Of a stretch of DNA of 40,302 nt, positions 23,454-32,979 are shown one piece after another. How positions within the stretch are numbered: position 1 is the first letter of the stretch; each line of letters starts with the position of its first letter. The notes under the pieces are model-generated. The model ran no database searches. It was not told the DNA's origin and saw only the letters and a list, made by a program, of their open reading frames with translations. Origin of the DNA: an uncultured Dorea sp. (GTDB taxonomy: Bacteria > Bacillota > Clostridia > Lachnospirales > Lachnospiraceae). A program made the translations under genes and the position numbers. The stretch covers positions 6,067 to 46,368 of the forward strand of contig CAJTRE010000013.1 in NCBI GenBank assembly GCA_910578495.1, written 5' to 3'.

Positions 23454-26297
23454 ATGGCAAGAAAAACAGATAACAAACAATATATCAAAATCCGGGGAGC
23501 CAATGAGCATAACCTAAAAAATATAGATTTAAATATTCCAAGAAATGAGTTGGTGGTTCTTACAGGACTTAGTGGTTCCGGTAAGTCATCGCTTGCTTTT
23601 GATACCATTTATGCAGAAGGACAGAGACGCTATATGGAGTCGTTGTCTTCCTATGCGAGACAGTTCTTAGGTCAGATGGAAAAACCAGATGTGGAGAGTA
23701 TTGAAGGTTTGTCTCCGGCAATTTCTATCGATCAGAAATCTACCAACCGAAATCCTCGTTCTACAGTGGGAACGGTGACGGAGATTTACGATTATTTCCG
23801 ACTTCTGTATGCAAGAGTTGGTATTCCACATTGTCCGCAGTGTGGAAAAGAGATTAAGAAGCAGACGGTAGACCAGATGGTAGACCAGATTATGGAGCTG
23901 CCTGAGAAGACAAAAATTCAGCTTCTCGCTCCAGTGGTAAGGGGAAGAAAGGGTACCCATGCTAAATTATTAGAGCGTGCCAAGAAAAGCGGCTATGTGC
24001 GTGTGCGTGTGGACGGTAATATGTATGATCTGTCTGAGGAAATTGCATTGGATAAAAATATCAAGCATAATATCGAGATTGTTGTCGATCGTCTTGTTGT
24101 GAAAGAGGGGATTGAGAAACGTCTGGCGGATTCCATTGAAAATGTTCTCCATTTAGCAGAAGGACTTATGACAGTAGACGTGATTGGCGGAGAACCGATT
24201 AATTTCAGTCAGAGTTTTTCTTGTCCGGATTGTGGAATCAGTATTGAGGAGATAGAGCCAAGAAGTTTTTCATTTAATAACCCATTTGGTGCATGTCCGG
24301 AATGCTTTGGACTTGGCTATAAGATGGAATTTGACATTGACTTAATGATACCCGACAAAAGTTTAAGTATTGCCGAGGGTGCGATTACTGTGATGGGATG
24401 GCAGTCTTGTACGGATAAAAAGAGCTTTACGTATGCGATTTTAGACGCGCTCAGTAAGGCTTATGATTTTTCGCTGGAGACTCCGTTTAAAGATTATCCG
24501 CAGAAAGTCAAGGATGTTCTGATTCAAGGAACGGACGGGAAAGAGATTAAAGTTCACTATCAGGGACAAAGAGGAGAAGGGTTCTATGATGTGGCATTTG
24601 AGGGCTTGGTTCGTAATGTGGAGAGACGTTATAGAGAGACAGGTTCTGATACAATGAAAGCGGAGTATGAAGAATTTATGCGTATTACGCCTTGTCATGA
24701 ATGTAAGGGACAGCGTCTAAAACCTGCGGCACTGGCAGTGACCATTGGTGATAAGAATATTGCAGAGTTGACGGAGTTATCCATTGAGAAGCTTCAGAAA
24801 TTTTTGGAGCAGCTTACACTGACAGACCAGCAGAATCTCATTGGAGGACAGATTTTAAAAGAGATACGCGCCCGCATTCAGTTTCTGTTGGATGTGGGAT
24901 TGGATTATCTGACACTTTCCAGAGCCACAGGTTCTTTGTCAGGCGGTGAAGCGCAGCGTATTCGTCTTGCAACACAGATTGGTTCCGGGCTTGTGGGCGT
25001 TGCCTACATTCTGGACGAGCCGAGTATCGGTCTGCATCAGAGAGACAATGATAAACTGCTTCATACACTCAAGCATTTGCGGGATCTTGGGAATTCTGTG
25101 CTTGTGGTAGAACATGACGAAGATACAATGCGTGAGGCAGACTATATTGTGGATATTGGTCCGGGAGCAGGGGAACATGGCGGAGAAGTGATCGCTGTGG
25201 GAACTGCCAAGGAAATCATGAAGAATAAAGCTTCTGTTACCGGAGCATATTTAAGTGGTAAGATAAAGATTCCGGTGCCGGAGGTTAGAAGAGATGCTGC
25301 CGGATGGCTTCAGATTAAAGGAGCAAGAGAACATAATCTAAAAAATGTAGATGTAGAGATTCCGCTTGGAATTATGACTTGCATTACCGGAGTGTCCGGT
25401 TCTGGAAAAAGCTCTCTTATCAACGAGATTTTGTATAAACGGCTGGCAAGAGATTTGAACCGGGCAAGAACCATTCCCGGAAAGCATGAAGAAATTAACG
25501 GCATAAACCAGCTTGATAAAGTGATTGCCATTGACCAGTCTCCGATCGGACGGACGCCTAGATCGAACCCGGCTACTTATACGGGTGTATTTGATCTGAT
25601 TCGCGATCTGTTTGCGGCAACAGCGGACGCTAAGGCTAAAGGTTATAAGAAAGGCCGTTTCAGCTTCAACGTCAAAGGAGGGCGTTGTGAAGCCTGCAGT
25701 GGCGATGGAATCTTGAAGATTGAGATGCATTTCCTTCCGGACGTATATGTGCCTTGTGAAGTTTGCCATGGAAAACGGTATAACAGAGAGACTTTAGAGG
25801 TAAAATACAAAGGAAAGAGTATTTATGATGTATTGTATATGACAGTGGAAGAAGCGCTTCACTTCTTTGAAAATGTACCGAGTATTAGAAGAAAGATGGA
25901 GACTCTTTATGATGTGGGCTTGTCTTACATTCGTTTGGGACAGCCGTCCACGCAGTTGTCCGGTGGTGAAGCCCAGAGAATTAAACTTGCTTCGGAACTT
26001 AGTAAAAGAAGCACTGGAAAGACGATTTATATTCTGGATGAGCCGACGACAGGACTTCATTTTGCAGATGTGCATAAGCTGACAGAGATTTTGAAAAGGC
26101 TGGCAGCAGATGGTAACACTGTGGTCGTGATCGAACACAATCTGGATGTGATTAAGACGGCGGATTACATTATTGATATGGGACCGGAAGGCGGAGACAA
26201 AGGCGGAACAGTGATCGCTAAAGGAACGCCGGAAGAAGTAGCAGAGATACCGATTTCTTACACTGGCAGATATATTCAGGCAATGCTTGACAAATAG
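23454..26297 (+). CDS. uvrA: Excinuclease ABC subunit A
   Basis: 947 residues, full length. Two ABC ATPase units: first Walker A GLSGSGKSS at about 37 and signature LSGGEAQRIRLA at about 495; second Walker A GVSGSGKSS at about 645 and signature LSGGEAQRIKLA at about 835. Zinc-binding cysteine groups are visible at CPQCGKE, CPDC/CPEC, and in the second unit CEACSGDG/CEVCHGKR. UvrA scans DNA for lesions as a dimer and hands the site to UvrB. AAGGAAG ribosome site; same transcript as uvrB. Nothing unusual in the sequence. Confidence 0.98.
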   Translation: MARKTDNKQYIKIRGANEHNLKNIDLNIPRNELVVLTGLSGSGKSSLAFDTIYAEGQRRYMESLSSYARQFLGQMEKPDVESIEGLSPAISIDQKSTNRNPRSTVGTVTEIYDYFRLLYARVGIPHCPQCGKEIKKQTVDQMVDQIMELPEKTKIQLLAPVVRGRKGTHAKLLERAKKSGYVRVRVDGNMYDLSEEIALDKNIKHNIEIVVDRLVVKEGIEKRLADSIENVLHLAEGLMTVDVIGGEPINFSQSFSCPDCGISIEEIEPRSFSFNNPFGACPECFGLGYKMEFDIDLMIPDKSLSIAEGAITVMGWQSCTDKKSFTYAILDALSKAYDFSLETPFKDYPQKVKDVLIQGTDGKEIKVHYQGQRGEGFYDVAFEGLVRNVERRYRETGSDTMKAEYEEFMRITPCHECKGQRLKPAALAVTIGDKNIAELTELSIEKLQKFLEQLTLTDQQNLIGGQILKEIRARIQFLLDVGLDYLTLSRATGSLSGGEAQRIRLATQIGSGLVGVAYILDEPSIGLHQRDNDKLLHTLKHLRDLGNSVLVVEHDEDTMREADYIVDIGPGAGEHGGEVIAVGTAKEIMKNKASVTGAYLSGKIKIPVPEVRRDAAGWLQIKGAREHNLKNVDVEIPLGIMTCITGVSGSGKSSLINEILYKRLARDLNRARTIPGKHEEINGINQLDKVIAIDQSPIGRTPRSNPATYTGVFDLIRDLFAATADAKAKGYKKGRFSFNVKGGRCEACSGDGILKIEMHFLPDVYVPCEVCHGKRYNRETLEVKYKGKSIYDVLYMTVEEALHFFENVPSIRRKMETLYDVGLSYIRLGQPSTQLSGGEAQRIKLASELSKRSTGKTIYILDEPTTGLHFADVHKLTEILKRLAADGNTVVVIEHNLDVIKTADYIIDMGPEGGDKGGTVIAKGTPEEVAEIPISYTGRYIQAMLDK

Positions 26298-26352
26298 TAT
26301 TTGGTTTCGACAAATGCCTCCTGGACTTCACAAATAATTAAGGAAAAAGGGG

Positions 26353-26381
26353 TTTCCATTTATAGGGAATTTGATTATAAT
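26353..26381 (+). promoter_or_regulatory. Promoter for mreB/mbl
   Basis: TTTCCA (26353-26358) and a perfect TATAAT (26376-26381), 17 bases apart, lie about 100 bases ahead of the next start codon and after the uvrA stop. Confidence 0.6.
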
Positions 26382-26484
26382 GATACAAGCATTGAGGTAA
26401 TAAATTCATTCATAACAAATGATAATGGAAATATATAGATAAAGAATATAGAGACAGATTAGTTGTGATGAAAGGAGACTAAAT

Positions 26485-27474
26485 ATGTCAGTAGATATAG
26501 GAATTGATCTGGGTACTGCCAGTATCCTGGTGTATGTGAAAGGAAAAGGCGTTATTTTAAAGGAGCCTTCTGTTGTGGCATTTGACAGAGACACCGATGC
26601 GATTAAAGCGATTGGAGAAGAAGCGCGTCTGATGCTTGGAAGAACTCCGGGGAATATTGTTGCCATCCGCCCGCTTAGGCAGGGTGTGATCTCTGATTAT
26701 ACGGTTACAGAAAAGATGATCAAATATTTTGTACAAAAGGCTATGGGTAAACGTACGTTTAAAAAGCCAAGGATTAGTATCTGCGTGCCAAGCGGTGTGA
26801 CAGAAGTAGAAAGAAAGGCAGTAGAAGAAGCTACTTATGCGGCCGGAGCGAGAGAAGTGTATTTGATTGAAGAGCCGGTAGCGGCGGCGATTGGAGCCGG
26901 AATTGATATTTCTAAGGCGTGTGGCAATATGATCGTAGATATAGGAGGAGGCACGTCGGATATTGCAGTGATCTCTCTTGGCGGCACAGTTGTCAATACA
27001 TCTGTGAAAATCGCAGGAGACGATTTTGATGAAGCAATTGTACGTTTTATGCGTAAGAAACATAATCTGCTTATTGGAGAGCGTACTGCGGAAGATATTA
27101 AGATTAAGATTGGGACAACCTATCAGATGATGGAAGATGAGGCGGTTGAAGTTCGTGGACGGAATTTGGTGACAGGGCTTCCTAAGACAGTGACAGTAAC
27201 GTCTTCAGAGACGGAAGAAGCGCTCAGAGAAACTACAGGACAGATTGTAGAAGCAGTAATTGGCGTATTGGAGCGTACGCCGCCGGAGCTTTCGGCAGAT
27301 ATTCTGGATCGTGGAATTATGTTGACCGGAGGAGGAGCAATGCTTCGGGGACTGGAAGAACTGATTGAGGAAAGAACCGGTATCAATACCATGACAGCGG
27401 AAGAACCCATGAAAGTTGTTGCTATCGGAACCGGACAGTATGTAGAGTTCATGGGAAATCGTCGGGAATATTAA
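26485..27474 (+). CDS. mreB: Rod-shape determining actin MreB/Mbl
   Basis: 329 residues of the bacterial actin fold. Phosphate-binding loop 1 IGIDLGTASI at the N terminus, IEEPVAAAIGAG and the second phosphate loop VDIGGGTSDIAV in the middle, and the adenosine loop MLTGGGAMLRG near residue 280. It polymerises under the membrane and guides the elongation machinery. There are no mreC or mreD genes beside it, so it may be a second MreB paralogue of the Mbl/MreBH type rather than the one in the mre operon. AAGGAG site; its own promoter is visible. recD2 follows after 30 bases and may be cotranscribed. Confidence 0.93.
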   Translation: MSVDIGIDLGTASILVYVKGKGVILKEPSVVAFDRDTDAIKAIGEEARLMLGRTPGNIVAIRPLRQGVISDYTVTEKMIKYFVQKAMGKRTFKKPRISICVPSGVTEVERKAVEEATYAAGAREVYLIEEPVAAAIGAGIDISKACGNMIVDIGGGTSDIAVISLGGTVVNTSVKIAGDDFDEAIVRFMRKKHNLLIGERTAEDIKIKIGTTYQMMEDEAVEVRGRNLVTGLPKTVTVTSSETEEALRETTGQIVEAVIGVLERTPPELSADILDRGIMLTGGGAMLRGLEELIEERTGINTMTAEEPMKVVAIGTGQYVEFMGNRREY

Positions 27475-27504
27475 AAACAGGATAAATATTAAACGAGAAA
27501 TACA

Positions 27505-29718
27505 ATGGAGAAGATAAAAGGTTACGTAGAACATATTGTATTCCGGAATGAAGAGAACGGTTATACAGTATTTAACTTAAATAATGAGGATGGAGATCTG
27601 ACCTGCGTTGGAAAATTTCATTATATTGAAGAAGGAGAACTTCTGGAGCTGGAAGGTGAGTTTATTGTACATAAACTTTACGGAACCCAGCTTCAAGTGG
27701 AAGCTTCTAAAGTGTGTGCGCCGGAAGACCTTGCATCTATAGAACGCTATTTGGGTTCCGGGGCGGTCAAGGGGATTGGCGCTGCGCTTGCCGGAAGAAT
27801 TGTAAAAAAATTCAAAGAAGATACCTTTCGGATTATCGAAGAAGAGCCGGAACGGCTTGCCGAAGTGAAAGGAATCAGTGAACGTAAGGCGAGGGAGATT
27901 GCGCTTCAGGCATCAGAGAAAAAAGACATGCGTGAAGCGATGATTTATTTGCAGAAGTATGGGATATCCATTACGCTTGCGGCAAAGATTTATCAGCACT
28001 ACGGCCAGAATGTCTATCGCGTCATAGAGGAAAATCCATACCAGATTGCAGATCATGTGCCCGGCGTTGGGTTTAAGACCGCTGACGAGATTGCTGCGAA
28101 AGTTGGAATTCATACAGATTCTGATTTTCGTATCCGCAGCGGTATTTTCTATACTCTTTTACAGAGCGTAGGGGAAGGACATATATATTTGAAGCAGAAC
28201 TCTCTTTTGTGGCGGGCGGGGGAACTTCTGGGAGTGGAGATTGAACATATCGAGAAGTATCTGATGGATCTTGCGATGGAAAAGAAAGTTGTGTTGAAAC
28301 AGGAAACAGACGGCACGAAAGTGTATGCCGCACACTACTATTATATGGAGTTAAATGCAGCTAAGATGCTTCATGACTTGAACATCCGGGAAGAACTGGC
28401 GGATGGGGCGCTTAGAGAGCGAATCCATAAGATAGAGAAAAATACAGGACTTGAGCTGGATAAGATGCAGGAAAGAGCAGTTATGGAAGCGGCGAGAAAC
28501 GGAATCGTTGTATTGACCGGAGGTCCCGGTACGGGAAAGACGACAACAATTAATGCGATGATTCACTTCTTTGAAAGTGAAGGAATGGACATCTCTCTTG
28601 CGGCGCCTACCGGAAGAGCGGCGAAGCGGATGACTGAAACGACGGGTTATGAAGCTCAGACGATTCACCGTCTTTTGGAAGTGAATGGGAATCCGGAGGC
28701 AGAGAGCAGTTCCGGGTTTGGGCGGAATGAGGAAAATCCACTGGAAGCAGATGTGGTGATCATTGACGAGATGTCCATGGTAGATCTTCCGCTTATGTAC
28801 GCGCTTTTGCAGGCAGTTATACCGGGAACCAGGCTTGTGCTGGTGGGAGACAGGAACCAGCTTCCAAGCGTTGGGCCGGGAAGTGTTCTGAAAGATATTA
28901 TTGATTCAGATTGTTTTCCAGTTGTAATGTTACAAAAGATTTTTCGGCAGGCAGGAGAGAGCGACATTGTAGTCAATGCTCATAAAATTAACCGGGGAGA
29001 GCCTGTAATACTGGATAATAAGAGCCGGGATTTCTTCTTTTTAAAAAGGCAAGATCCGAATATGATTATCAGTAACGCGATTACTTTGGTACAACAGAAG
29101 ATGCCAAAGTATGTGGATGCCATGCCTTATGATATTCAAGTGCTGACGCCTATGCGAAAAGGCCTTTTGGGCGTGGAAAGACTAAATAAGATTTTACAGG
29201 AATATCTGAATCCTCCGGGGAAAGACAAGGAGGAGAAGGAGTATGGAGACAAGCTGTTTCGCGAGGGCGATAAAGTTATGCAGATTAAAAACAATTACCA
29301 GTTGGAGTGGGAAGTTACTACAAAGTATGGTATGACCATAGATAAAGGACTTGGTGTTTTTAATGGAGATACTGGAATCGTCCGGCATATTAATACCTAT
29401 GAAGAGTGTGTGGTTGTGGAGTTTGACGAGCAGAGGAAAGTGAAATATCCGTATAGTCTGTTGGATGAGTTGGAGCTTGCCTACGCAATTACCATACACA
29501 AAGCCCAAGGAAGCGAGTATCCAGCGGTTGTCATCCCTCTTTTGCAGGGACCTAGACAATTGTATAACCGGAATCTTTTGTACACAGCTGTGACAAGAGC
29601 AAGGAAATGCGTAACACTTGTGGGGAGTGACGCAGTATTTCAGGACATGATAAAGAACACCCAGGAGCAGGAGAGAAATACAAGTTTATCCGAACGAATC
29701 CGAGAATTTATATCATGA
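27505..29718 (+). CDS. recD2: RecD2-type ATP-dependent DNA helicase
   Basis: 737 residues of the SF1B helicase RecD2 (YrrC type), which acts without RecBC in Firmicutes. An N-terminal OB-like domain (1-75) and helix-hairpin-helix region (about 75-190, GSGAVKGIGAALAGRI, PGVGFKTADEIA) come before the helicase core: Walker A LTGGPGTGKTTT (about 335-346), DEMSMVD (motif II), GDRNQLPSVGPG (motif III), and late motifs ITIHKAQGSEYPAV and TAVTRARK. It contributes to replication-fork and mismatch-related repair. The ribosome site is weak. Its stop overlaps the comF start in an ATGA, an old recD2-comF pairing in this bacterial group. Confidence 0.96.
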   Translation: MEKIKGYVEHIVFRNEENGYTVFNLNNEDGDLTCVGKFHYIEEGELLELEGEFIVHKLYGTQLQVEASKVCAPEDLASIERYLGSGAVKGIGAALAGRIVKKFKEDTFRIIEEEPERLAEVKGISERKAREIALQASEKKDMREAMIYLQKYGISITLAAKIYQHYGQNVYRVIEENPYQIADHVPGVGFKTADEIAAKVGIHTDSDFRIRSGIFYTLLQSVGEGHIYLKQNSLLWRAGELLGVEIEHIEKYLMDLAMEKKVVLKQETDGTKVYAAHYYYMELNAAKMLHDLNIREELADGALRERIHKIEKNTGLELDKMQERAVMEAARNGIVVLTGGPGTGKTTTINAMIHFFESEGMDISLAAPTGRAAKRMTETTGYEAQTIHRLLEVNGNPEAESSSGFGRNEENPLEADVVIIDEMSMVDLPLMYALLQAVIPGTRLVLVGDRNQLPSVGPGSVLKDIIDSDCFPVVMLQKIFRQAGESDIVVNAHKINRGEPVILDNKSRDFFFLKRQDPNMIISNAITLVQQKMPKYVDAMPYDIQVLTPMRKGLLGVERLNKILQEYLNPPGKDKEEKEYGDKLFREGDKVMQIKNNYQLEWEVTTKYGMTIDKGLGVFNGDTGIVRHINTYEECVVVEFDEQRKVKYPYSLLDELELAYAITIHKAQGSEYPAVVIPLLQGPRQLYNRNLLYTAVTRARKCVTLVGSDAVFQDMIKNTQEQERNTSLSERIREFIS

Positions 29719-30429
29719 AAAAGCTACTGGAAAAAGCGGCACATATTTTGTGGCCGGAAGTCTGCCCTTTTTGCGGGCGTTCAAGTAAAGAGGGGATTTG
29801 CCCGGCATGCCGGGCAAATTCTGGTGAAACTGGAGATGAAAGAACCCAGATGTATGCGGTGCGGGAAACCGATTTTAAGAGAAGAGGAAGAATATTGTTA
29901 CGATTGTGCTCATACACATCACTTTTATGACAGAGGAGTTTCTGTATGGTTACATAAGAAGCCTGTCAGCACATCTATTTATCAGTTTAAATATCATAAT
30001 CAGCGCAGCTTCGGACACTGCTATATAAAAGAAGCTGTGCGTAAGTATGAATCTCTCATTCGAGAATGGAATCCGGAAGTCATCATCCCTGTGCCGCTTC
30101 ATACTAAGAGAAGAAGAAAAAGAGGATATAATCAGGCGGAAATTCTCGCAGAGGAGCTGGGAAAGCAGTTGAAGATTCCTGTGGCGGAAGAATTGGTGGT
30201 AAGGAGAAAGAATACCACGCCGCAAAAGCAAAAAAACAAGAAAGAAAGAAGGCAGAGTCTTTCCGGTACATTTGCCCAGAGATACCGGATTGGCAAGATT
30301 AGAAGCGTTTTAATCATAGACGATATTTATACAACAGGAAGTACGGTTGACGAGGTGTCGCGGATATTAAAAAGAGCAGGTGCGGAAAAAGTTTATTATT
30401 TAACCATTAGTATTGGACAAGGGTACTGA
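29715..30429 (+). pseudogene. Frameshifted ComF family phosphoribosyltransferase
   Basis: The ATG at 29715 overlaps the recD2 stop and opens a zinc-finger N terminus, WPEVCPFCG then CPACR. The frame changes near 29812-29814. Removing one G from the GGG there restores CPACRQILVKLEMKEPRC and joins the second part, which has CMRCGKPI and CYDC, FKYHNQRSFG, IPVPLHTKRRRKRGYNQAE and the PRPP motif VLIIDDIYTTGST. So all ComF parts are present but in two frames. Either the gene is broken or the base is wrong in the sequence. The second frame has a GTG at 29824 with no good ribosome site. ComF is involved in DNA uptake in competent relatives and in PriA-linked functions elsewhere. Confidence 0.88.
29796..29819 (+). 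repeat. Perfect 24-bp palindrome at the comF frameshift
   Basis: ATTTGCCCGGCA followed directly by its reverse complement. The extra G that breaks comF is one of the bases that make the palindrome perfect; without it the right arm would be one base short of the left. Confidence 0.9.
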
Positions 30430-30442
30430 TATTTGTTATACT
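30413..30442 (+). promoter_or_regulatory. Promoter for the cdaA gene cluster
   Basis: TTGGAC (30413-30418) and TATACT (30437-30442) are 18 bases apart, at the very end of comF and 45 bases before the next start. It is the only promoter-like pattern I saw between comF and the c-di-AMP genes. Confidence 0.5.
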
Positions 30443-30486
30443 TAAAATGACGTTTAAAAGTGGAGAAATATGTTTTGAGGTGGATT

Positions 30487-30882
30487 ATGTTAGACGCAGA
30501 CAGAGTGAAATTAATGACGAAGCTTGCTTTATATGAACAAGCACAGGGAAAAGAAGATTTTAAGATCAGTGAATATTATAGAAAAGATTATACAGGAGCA
30601 CATGTTATTTGTTCTGTTTTATGGGTTACAGTGGGTTATATTTGTGTGGTTGCGCTGTTGGTACTTACGGGTATGGAAAAATTAATGGCAGGAATGTCTG
30701 CCGGAATTTTACTTGCATTGATGGGTGTGGCCGTAGCAGGTTATATTTTCACCTTGATTATTTTTGGAATTTTGACCAGTCATATTTATAATAAGAAACA
30801 TCAGGACGCAAGGTACAGAGTAAAGCTTTATAACCATGATCTCATTAAATTGCTCAAGATGTACGAAAAGGAGAAGAAGTAA
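30487..30882 (+). CDS. Conserved hypothetical two-helix membrane protein
   Basis: 131 residues from the ATG at 30487, chosen for its GAGGTGG site; the frame is open to 30460 through a GTG without such a site. A charged N-terminal part (MLDADRVKLMTKLALYEQAQ) is followed by two strongly hydrophobic helices (about 42-65 and 70-98) and a charged, basic C terminus ending MYEKEKK. Both ends are probably cytoplasmic. No family is recognised. One base separates it from the next membrane protein, so the two are probably translated together and may form one complex. Confidence 0.8.
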   Translation: MLDADRVKLMTKLALYEQAQGKEDFKISEYYRKDYTGAHVICSVLWVTVGYICVVALLVLTGMEKLMAGMSAGILLALMGVAVAGYIFTLIIFGILTSHIYNKKHQDARYRVKLYNHDLIKLLKMYEKEKK

Positions 30883-30883
30883 A

Positions 30884-32041
30884 ATGGATAGTATATTTGT
30901 ATTGAGAGAAAAACTACAGGAATTATATGCAAAAAATTCCAGGATTTTTGACAAAGTTATTCAGTTTGTCATTGCAGTTCTGACATTTTATCTGATCAAT
31001 GACAATGTCGGGTTTATGAAAGCTGCTTCTTCGCCGATTGTTACATTTGCGCTTGCAGTGATCTGTACATTTTTCCCGATCATCATTACGGTGATTTTTG
31101 CGACGGGGTTGATTCTGGCTCATATGTTTGCAGTTTCTTTAAGTGTTTTGGCAGTAACTGCACTGGTATTTTTAATTATGTACATTTTCTATTTCCGTTT
31201 GACGCCAAAGATGGCATTGGTTGTACTCTTAACACCGCTTGCATTTATGTTTAAGGTTCCTTATGTCATTCCGGTTGCGTATGGCTTGGTGTCTACTCCG
31301 ATTGCTTTAGTTGCGGTAAGCTGTGGAACGATTGTTCATTATATGATGCAGTATGTAAAGAAGGCGGCTCCGGGATTAAATGGAAAAGGCAGCGCTGGAT
31401 TCATGTCAGATATTTCTACATATTTGAAGCAGGTGTTCCAGAATAAGGAGATGTGGATTGTGATTGCAGCATTTGTGATCTGTCTGCTTCTTATCTATAC
31501 GATACGCCGCCAGTCTGTGGATCATTCGTGGAAAATTGCGATTATTGCAGGAGTGATTGCCGATATAGTAGTGATCGTGTCAGGGAACATTGCCATGGGC
31601 GTGGATGTTTCCTATGGAACGGTGATTGCTGGAAATATCGCGGCAGTTGTGGTTGGTCTTGTGTTAGAGATTTTGTTCTTTTCTGTGGATTATACAAGAA
31701 GTGAGAATTTGCAGTTTGAGGATGATGAGTATTACTATTATGTAAAAGCAGTGCCTAAATTATCGGTCGCCACACCGGAGAAGACTGTAAAGCGTATTAA
31801 CGAACACCAGGGGACAGAGATTATTGATACAGATGATGTTCGCCGCAGAGGTCATAAAGGCGGAAAAGTCCAGAGCAAAAGATCGGAGAGAGAGTTGCGG
31901 CAGGGAAGAAAAGGAAAGGGCGGCGCTGTACCTAAAAAAAGACCGGAGCCGCAGAGAGGACCGTCTGCCAGAAAACATGATATAGATGAAGTAAATAAGA
32001 TGTTGTTGACGCAGAGTCTGAAAAAGGATTTGAATATATAA
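30884..32041 (+). CDS. Polytopic membrane protein of unknown function next to cdaA
   Basis: 385 residues from the ATG at 30884 (AAGGAGAAG site); a longer frame from 30836 overlaps the preceding gene and is rejected. About eight to nine hydrophobic segments fill residues 20-285 (for example VIQFVIAVLTFYLI, FALAVICTFFPIIITVIFATG, MWIVIAAFVICLLLIY). The last 90 residues are soluble and begin with an acidic, tyrosine-rich patch (FEDDEYYYYVKAVPK), then become very basic (RRRGHKGGKVQSKRSERELR) before KMLLTQSLKKDLNI. I do not recognise the family. It precedes cdaA by 53 bases and follows the two-helix protein by one, so a role tied to c-di-AMP or the envelope is plausible but unproven. Confidence 0.82.
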   Translation: MDSIFVLREKLQELYAKNSRIFDKVIQFVIAVLTFYLINDNVGFMKAASSPIVTFALAVICTFFPIIITVIFATGLILAHMFAVSLSVLAVTALVFLIMYIFYFRLTPKMALVVLLTPLAFMFKVPYVIPVAYGLVSTPIALVAVSCGTIVHYMMQYVKKAAPGLNGKGSAGFMSDISTYLKQVFQNKEMWIVIAAFVICLLLIYTIRRQSVDHSWKIAIIAGVIADIVVIVSGNIAMGVDVSYGTVIAGNIAAVVVGLVLEILFFSVDYTRSENLQFEDDEYYYYVKAVPKLSVATPEKTVKRINEHQGTEIIDTDDVRRRGHKGGKVQSKRSERELRQGRKGKGGAVPKKRPEPQRGPSARKHDIDEVNKMLLTQSLKKDLNI

Positions 32042-32094
32042 GACAGGATACTAAGAAACCAACAGAAAAAGTATAAAGAACAGGAGGTGACAAA

Positions 32095-32979
32095 ATGGAG
32101 CAGCGGATTTCACAGTTTTTACAGCAATATGTGGCGGAGGTTTATTTTCCCACAGTCCGTTTTACAGATGTTCTGGAAGTATTGATTATCACATTTTTGC
32201 TTTATCATATCATGATCTGGATTAAAAATACAAAAGCATGGATGTTGCTCCGGGGAATTACGGTACTTGCTGTTTTTATTCTTGTTGCTACTGTTTTGCA
32301 GATGCATACAATACTTTTCATTGCACGTAATACGGTTACAGTTATGGCTACAGCCGCAATAGTAGTATTTCAGCCGGAACTTCGCAGAGCACTTGAAAAA
32401 TTGGGCGAGAAAGGACTGATGACTAATATTGTTTCTTTTGATACGGCTAAGGACCGGGCAAGATTCAGCCAAGATACAATAGACGGTATTGTGGATGCAT
32501 GTTATAACATGGGACGGGTGAAGACAGGCGCTCTTATTGTGGTAGAGCAGGCAATTCATTTGACTGAGTATGAAAGCACAGGTATTCATATGGACTGTAT
32601 TGTCTCTATGCAGGTATTGATGAATATATTTGAACATAATACACCGCTTCATGATGGTGCTATCATCGTAAGGGGAAACCGTATTGTATCTGCAACCTGT
32701 TATTTACCGTTGTCAGACAATATGGGACTTAGCAAAGATTTGGGAACAAGACATCGTGCGGCAGTAGGAATGAGCGAAGTCAGTGATGCGCTGATCATCG
32801 TTGTTTCTGAGGAGACAGGTGCTGTGTCCATGGCGCAGGGTGGAAGATTGAAGCGGAGAGTTTCAAGAGAGGAACTTAGAGAAGCTCTGTTGTATATACA
32901 GAACAAAAAAACAGAATCCAGAAAGTGGGGATTATTATTGAAAGGAAGGCGTAAAAATGAAAGAAAGACGGATGAATAA
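32095..32979 (+). CDS. cdaA: Diadenylate cyclase CdaA
   Basis: 294 residues. Three N-terminal membrane helices (about 23-42, 50-70, 74-93) anchor a cytoplasmic DAC domain (about 110-265) that joins two ATP into c-di-AMP. The catalytic motifs are complete: DGA at 187-189 in NTPLHDGAIIV and RHR at 219-221 in GTRHRAAVG. The C-terminal tail is basic. AGGAGGTGA site. It overlaps cdaR by 23 bases, the usual pairing. In many Firmicutes glmM follows cdaR; here an HPr-like gene and an LCP ligase follow instead. c-di-AMP controls potassium and osmolyte balance and wall integrity. Confidence 0.97.
   Translation: MEQRISQFLQQYVAEVYFPTVRFTDVLEVLIITFLLYHIMIWIKNTKAWMLLRGITVLAVFILVATVLQMHTILFIARNTVTVMATAAIVVFQPELRRALEKLGEKGLMTNIVSFDTAKDRARFSQDTIDGIVDACYNMGRVKTGALIVVEQAIHLTEYESTGIHMDCIVSMQVLMNIFEHNTPLHDGAIIVRGNRIVSATCYLPLSDNMGLSKDLGTRHRAAVGMSEVSDALIIVVSEETGAVSMAQGGRLKRRVSREELREALLYIQNKKTESRKWGLLLKGRRKNERKTDE

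Noticed and set aside
29796..29830. Programmed frameshift in comF
   Set aside because: The hairpin is suggestive, but no known slippery heptamer is present, the shift required is +1, and a templated one-base insertion explains the data more simply.
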